Part shown: in pieces, positions 36,463 through 39,193 of the stretch
Position numbering within the stretch: position 1 is the first letter of the stretch
Layout of the letters: every line of letters starts with the position of its first letter
Source of the DNA: Candidatus Tepidiaquacellales bacterium OLB5
GTDB lineage: Bacteria > Bacteroidota > Ignavibacteria > Tepidaquicellales > OLB5
Assembly: GCA_001567545.1 (NCBI GenBank)
Contig: LLZO01000126.1
Coordinates: forward strand, 1 to 39,193
Reading direction: 5' to 3'
DNA: 39,193 nucleotides
Notes under the pieces: model-generated
Database searches by the model: none
What the model saw: the letters and a program-made list of their open reading frames with translations, nothing else
What the model was told of the DNA's origin: nothing
Program-made: the position numbers and the translations under genes

Positions 36463-36487
36463 AAGGGCAGGTATTTAACCTGCCCTT
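36463..36487 (-). terminator. Intrinsic terminator of the transglycosylase gene
   Basis: AAGGGCAGGT (36463-36472) and ACCTGCCCTT (36478-36487) form a perfect 10-bp stem with a 5-base loop. On the minus strand it is followed by TTTGTTTT. Confidence 0.85.
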
Positions 36488-36517
36488 AAATAATTTTTAT
36501 AATTCTAGTTTCACGAT

Positions 36518-38854
36518 TCACTTTTTAACTATCAGCTTCTGACCTATCTCAATTGTATCTCCTTTAAGCTTATTCCATTTTTTAAGATCTGAAATTGAAC
36601 AGTCATACTTATCGGCTAATTTTCCGAGTGTTTCGCCCTTTTTTACAGTGTGATATGTTGTTTTGGATTTAGTCTGTTTCTTTTTTGTGGTTTCTTTTGC
36701 AGAGTATAATTTTAAAACCTGCCCTTCCTGAATCACATCACTTTCCAGCCCGTTCCACTCCTTAATATCGGAAACAGATACACCATTAGCATCTGCAATT
36801 TTGGTCAGGTTATCGCCTTCTTTAACGGTATATGTTTTTGTTTTTTTACTGGAAATTGAAACTTTTTTATCCGAATATATTTTAAGTTTTGAGCCAGAGA
36901 GTATTTTATCAGAATCAAGATCATTCCATTCTTTAATATCTGCAACATCAACATCATATGCATCAGCAATTTCTGTTAGATTATCGCCTTCTTTTACAGT
37001 ATAGGTCTGGTAACTTTGTTTTTTCTTTTTTGTATCAGTGCCTGTCTTTTTTTCTTTCTTTATTTCAGTATCCTTTTTTACTTCATTCTCTTTTTTTACC
37101 TCGGTATCTTTTTTAACCTCAGTATCTTTTTTAACTTCAGTAATTTCTTTATTCCCGTCATTTCTATGTTCTTTATTTACAAGAACAGTTTCATTAACTC
37201 CCTCACTGTTTGATTCTTCAATAACTTCATCTTTTACAATTTCGTTAGTTGTTTCGTTATTGCCTGTAGTATTATCCTGTTTACTTTCTTCATTTACAGT
37301 ACCATACATTTCTTTATATTTCTGCTTAGTAAGCCAAACAGAAATCTTGTCGCCCTTTTTAGGATAGATGCCGTAGTTGATATTATTCCATATCCTTAGA
37401 TCGCTTGGTCTTACGCTGTATTTCAGCGAAATATTAAAAAGATCTTCTTTTTCATTAATATCATGAAAAACCAGTTCTCTGTTTGAAGTACTGATGATAT
37501 ATCTTCTGTCTTCCACCTGGTAGTCTTTGATCTTAAAATATGTAAAAGATTCTTCTGTGTTAACCGAAGCAGTGCCTTCATTGCCGTCATAAATCGGTTT
37601 AAATCCATACTTTTCAATATCGCCGGCAGATTCATAATTTGCCGCAAATTCGCTGAATTTACCTTTAGGTATTTTAATAAGGTATCCATCATCAAAAACC
37701 GGAGTAACATCGCTTAGCAGCTGTGAATTCAGGTCTCTGATTGTTTCAACATCGGTATTGCAAAATTGAGCAATTTGGTCAACAGTCATTGCGGATTTAA
37801 TCACAACCCTGTCATATTCAAGCGGTTTACCCCATTCAACATCAGTAAAACCGTATTTTGCAGGGTCAAGGCAAATAAGCGCAACTGCAATGTATTGCGG
37901 AACGTAGTTCCTGGTTTCCTTTGGAAGATATTCCCTTATTGTCCAGAAATCGGTAGAACCTGATTTTTTAATAGCGCTGTTAATTCTGCCCGGTCCGGCA
38001 TTATATGATGCCATAGCCAGATACCAGTCGCCAAAAGATCTGTGGAGATCTATCAAATGGCGGGCTGCCGCATCTGTAGCTTTTTCCGGGTCGCGTTTAT
38101 CATCAGTACTTCCGTCATAATATAAACCGTATGCTGAACCGGTTGTTGGCATAAACTGCCATAAACCTATTGCTCCCGCCCAGGAGCTTATTTTAGGATC
38201 CAAACCTGATTCTATCATTGCAAGATAAATAAGTTCTTCCGGAGCGTTGTTTTCACGCAGAATAGTTCGCATCAGGTTTGAGTATTTGCCAAGCCTGAAG
38301 AACCATTTATCCATATATTTTCTGCCGTTGCCTGTAAAATAATTAATATAATCCTGTACGGGACCATTTTCTACCAGCGGAATTTCATCACATTCAGGAA
38401 GATCTTCGGGGTTAAATACATTTGAATAAGATTTCTTTTCGATCTTTTCGTATGCAATACCAAGTTTAGATGCCAGTTTAAATACTTTGTGATTTTCAGG
38501 AATATCATGATGAGCTGTTACAAAATCCTGAATTATGCTGGATGCAATTTCCTTGTAATCCTTTTCCCATAAATAATGCTTTTCAAGATTTTTGGTGTCT
38601 ATCTTATTAAGCTGTTTTAAAGCTTGTTCAAATTCCTCATGTGAAGACTTTGAATTAGCCTGTTCATTAAACTGCAATGCTTTTGTATAGTGCAGTCTTG
38701 CACTTTCCAGAGCTGTATAAACACTTAATGAATCTTTTTTCTTCTTTTTATCTGCTGAATCTTCTTCTTCAATATCTGCGCCGCCGCATCCAGCCAGGTA
38801 TTGCAGAGAGATAAAGGCAATTAAAATATAAAGAAGTATGGATAGTCTTTTCAT
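36518..38854 (-). CDS. mltD: MltD-like lytic transglycosylase lipoprotein with LysM repeats
   Basis: The 778-residue protein has a lipobox LAGC (C23). A helical region is followed by a GH23 transglycosylase domain at about 185-335: catalytic Glu in AMIESGLDP, then [25 protein letters not shown] and NYVPQYIAV. One degenerate and four clear LysM-type modules follow. The last three are [30 protein letters not shown] and [17 protein letters not shown] lysine/glutamate repeat linker (EVKKDT units) separates the middle and C-terminal LysM modules. It should cleave peptidoglycan glycan strands from the outer-membrane side. The ATG has a good AAGGAGA nine bases upstream. Gene symbol is by domain architecture. 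Confidence 0.88.
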   Translation of the reverse strand: MKRLSILLYILIAFISLQYLAGCGGADIEEEDSADKKKKKDSLSVYTALESARLHYTKALQFNEQANSKSSHEEFEQALKQLNKIDTKNLEKHYLWEKDYKEIASSIIQDFVTAHHDIPENHKVFKLASKLGIAYEKIEKKSYSNVFNPEDLPECDEIPLVENGPVQDYINYFTGNGRKYMDKWFFRLGKYSNLMRTILRENNAPEELIYLAMIESGLDPKISSWAGAIGLWQFMPTTGSAYGLYYDGSTDDKRDPEKATDAAARHLIDLHRSFGDWYLAMASYNAGPGRINSAIKKSGSTDFWTIREYLPKETRNYVPQYIAVALICLDPAKYGFTDVEWGKPLEYDRVVIKSAMTVDQIAQFCNTDVETIRDLNSQLLSDVTPVFDDGYLIKIPKGKFSEFAANYESAGDIEKYGFKPIYDGNEGTASVNTEESFTYFKIKDYQVEDRRYIISTSNRELVFHDINEKEDLFNISLKYSVRPSDLRIWNNINYGIYPKKGDKISVWLTKQKYKEMYGTVNEESKQDNTTGNNETTNEIVKDEVIEESNSEGVNETVLVNKEHRNDGNKEITEVKKDTEVKKDTEVKKENEVKKDTEIKKEKKTGTDTKKKKQSYQTYTVKEGDNLTEIADAYDVDVADIKEWNDLDSDKILSGSKLKIYSDKKVSISSKKTKTYTVKEGDNLTKIADANGVSVSDIKEWNGLESDVIQEGQVLKLYSAKETTKKKQTKSKTTYHTVKKGETLGKLADKYDCSISDLKKWNKLKGDTIEIGQKLIVKK
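37074..37143 (-). repeat. In-frame 18-bp tandem repeat in the transglycosylase linker
   Basis: Four to five copies of an 18-base unit encode EVKKDT-like hexapeptides ([24 protein letters not shown], then EIKKEK). The unit length is a multiple of three, so copy-number change would lengthen or shorten the linker without breaking the frame. Confidence 0.8.
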
Positions 38855-38951
38855 ATTTATTGCTTCTCCTTTGTAAATTTTGATAATACACCAATTTCAA
38901 CACCGAATATAAAAATTTGAACCAACAAAATCAAGCTATTTATTAAATAAA

Positions 38952-38978
38952 TGCTATAATCATTATATATTTATAGCA
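38952..38978. promoter_or_regulatory. Inverted repeat in the mltD-lipB divergent region
   Basis: TGCTATAA (38952-38959) and TTATAGCA (38971-38978) are perfect 8-bp inverted arms spaced by 11 AT-only-but-one bases. They lie in the 266-bp divergent region between the transglycosylase start (38854) and lipB (39121). A dimeric-regulator operator or a hairpin are both possible. I see nothing else supportable in this gap. Confidence 0.4.
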
Positions 38979-39120
38979 CATATGTAAGAAAAATTATGAT
39001 TTTACAAAATTTTAACTTTTTTTATATATAAAAAACTTTATTATAGATATTTATGACAAATTTTATGAATACAACTTATAACCATTTTAAATTAAACTTG
39101 TTCCAAAATACAAATTAGTT

Positions 39121-39193
39121 ATGTCTTTAATATATAAAGACCTGGGGAAAAAAGATTATTACCAAACCTGGGAACTGCAGAAAAAACCTGGGA
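39121..39193 (+). CDS. lipB: Octanoyltransferase LipB, N-terminal fragment (cut by window end)
   Basis: An ATG at 39121 opens a frame that runs to the end of the window (24 codons). It reads MSLIYKDLGKKDYYQTWELQ and onward. This matches the start of LipB proteins, where a Y/F-x-DLG-x-x-x-Y-x-x-x-W/L-x-x-Q pattern precedes the first helix. LipB transfers octanoyl groups from acyl carrier protein to lipoate-dependent enzymes in the cytoplasm. The catalytic residues lie beyond the window. The call rests on a short stretch, and no Shine-Dalgarno is seen. Confidence 0.6.
   Translation, partial: MSLIYKDLGKKDYYQTWELQKKPG

Noticed and set aside
1-39193. tRNA, rRNA, prophage or transposase genes
   Set aside because: No cloverleaf, conserved rRNA segment, integrase, capsid or transposase motif was seen on either strand.

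Overview
The window is AT-rich bacterial DNA whose gene content points to the Ignavibacteria or a close relative in the Bacteroidota/Chlorobi (FCB) group. The main evidence is a run of six secreted proteins that end in the type IX secretion (T9SS) type A sorting domain, with the NYPNPFNP core typical of Ignavibacteria. Several of them are built from YCF48-like 'KTTNGGxNW' propeller repeats. A gldA-gldF-gldG-type ABC cluster fits the same group. I see no rRNA, tRNA, CRISPR array, phage genes or transposase. No gene-free stretch exceeds 300 bases.

Layout: 1-94 may be the tail of an upstream gene. 166-2610 (+) is a membrane protein with a spermidine-synthase-like methyltransferase domain. 2668-7083 (-) is an ABC operon in the order gldA, gldF (frame-broken), gldG and a DUF4340 gene. 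7279-18597 holds the six T9SS substrates, all on the minus strand, interrupted by one plus-strand DUF3667 gene. Then come two thioredoxin-fold genes (18760-19840, +), a GT89-like membrane glycosyltransferase (19966-21807, +), a small response regulator and a giant 11-PAS sensor kinase (21928-27868, -). These are followed by a GT4 glycosyltransferase overlapped by a NUDIX gene (28113-29721, +), a GNAT acetyltransferase (-), yqgE/algH and a small membrane protein (+), a metallophosphoesterase (-) and a hotdog thioesterase (-). A livK / four-helix-bundle / livH block (33234-35778, -), a second GNAT gene (-) and an MltD-like LysM transglycosylase (36518-38854, -) come next. The window ends inside lipB (39121-39193, +).

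Functional reading: the window is mostly cell-envelope and secretion biology (T9SS propeller proteins, Gld ABC system, periplasmic thiol proteins, glycosyltransferases, a peptidoglycan lyase). It also has a large signalling kinase and one amino-acid uptake pair that lacks its usual livM, livG and livF partners.

Two things stand out. First, a four-helix-bundle gene of the 23S-rRNA-intervening-sequence family sits exactly between the livK stop and the livH start. It is bounded by inverted arrays of the 8-bp unit AAATAGTG, which looks like an intervening element inside an operon mRNA. Second, five genes (gldF, the kinase, the thioesterase, the GT4 glycosyltransferase and one T9SS protein) are each one nucleotide out of frame, four of them at A/T homopolymers. 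This means either systematic sequence error or reliance on slippage. A pair of near-identical palindromes with a compensatory base-pair change brackets the thioesterase gene.
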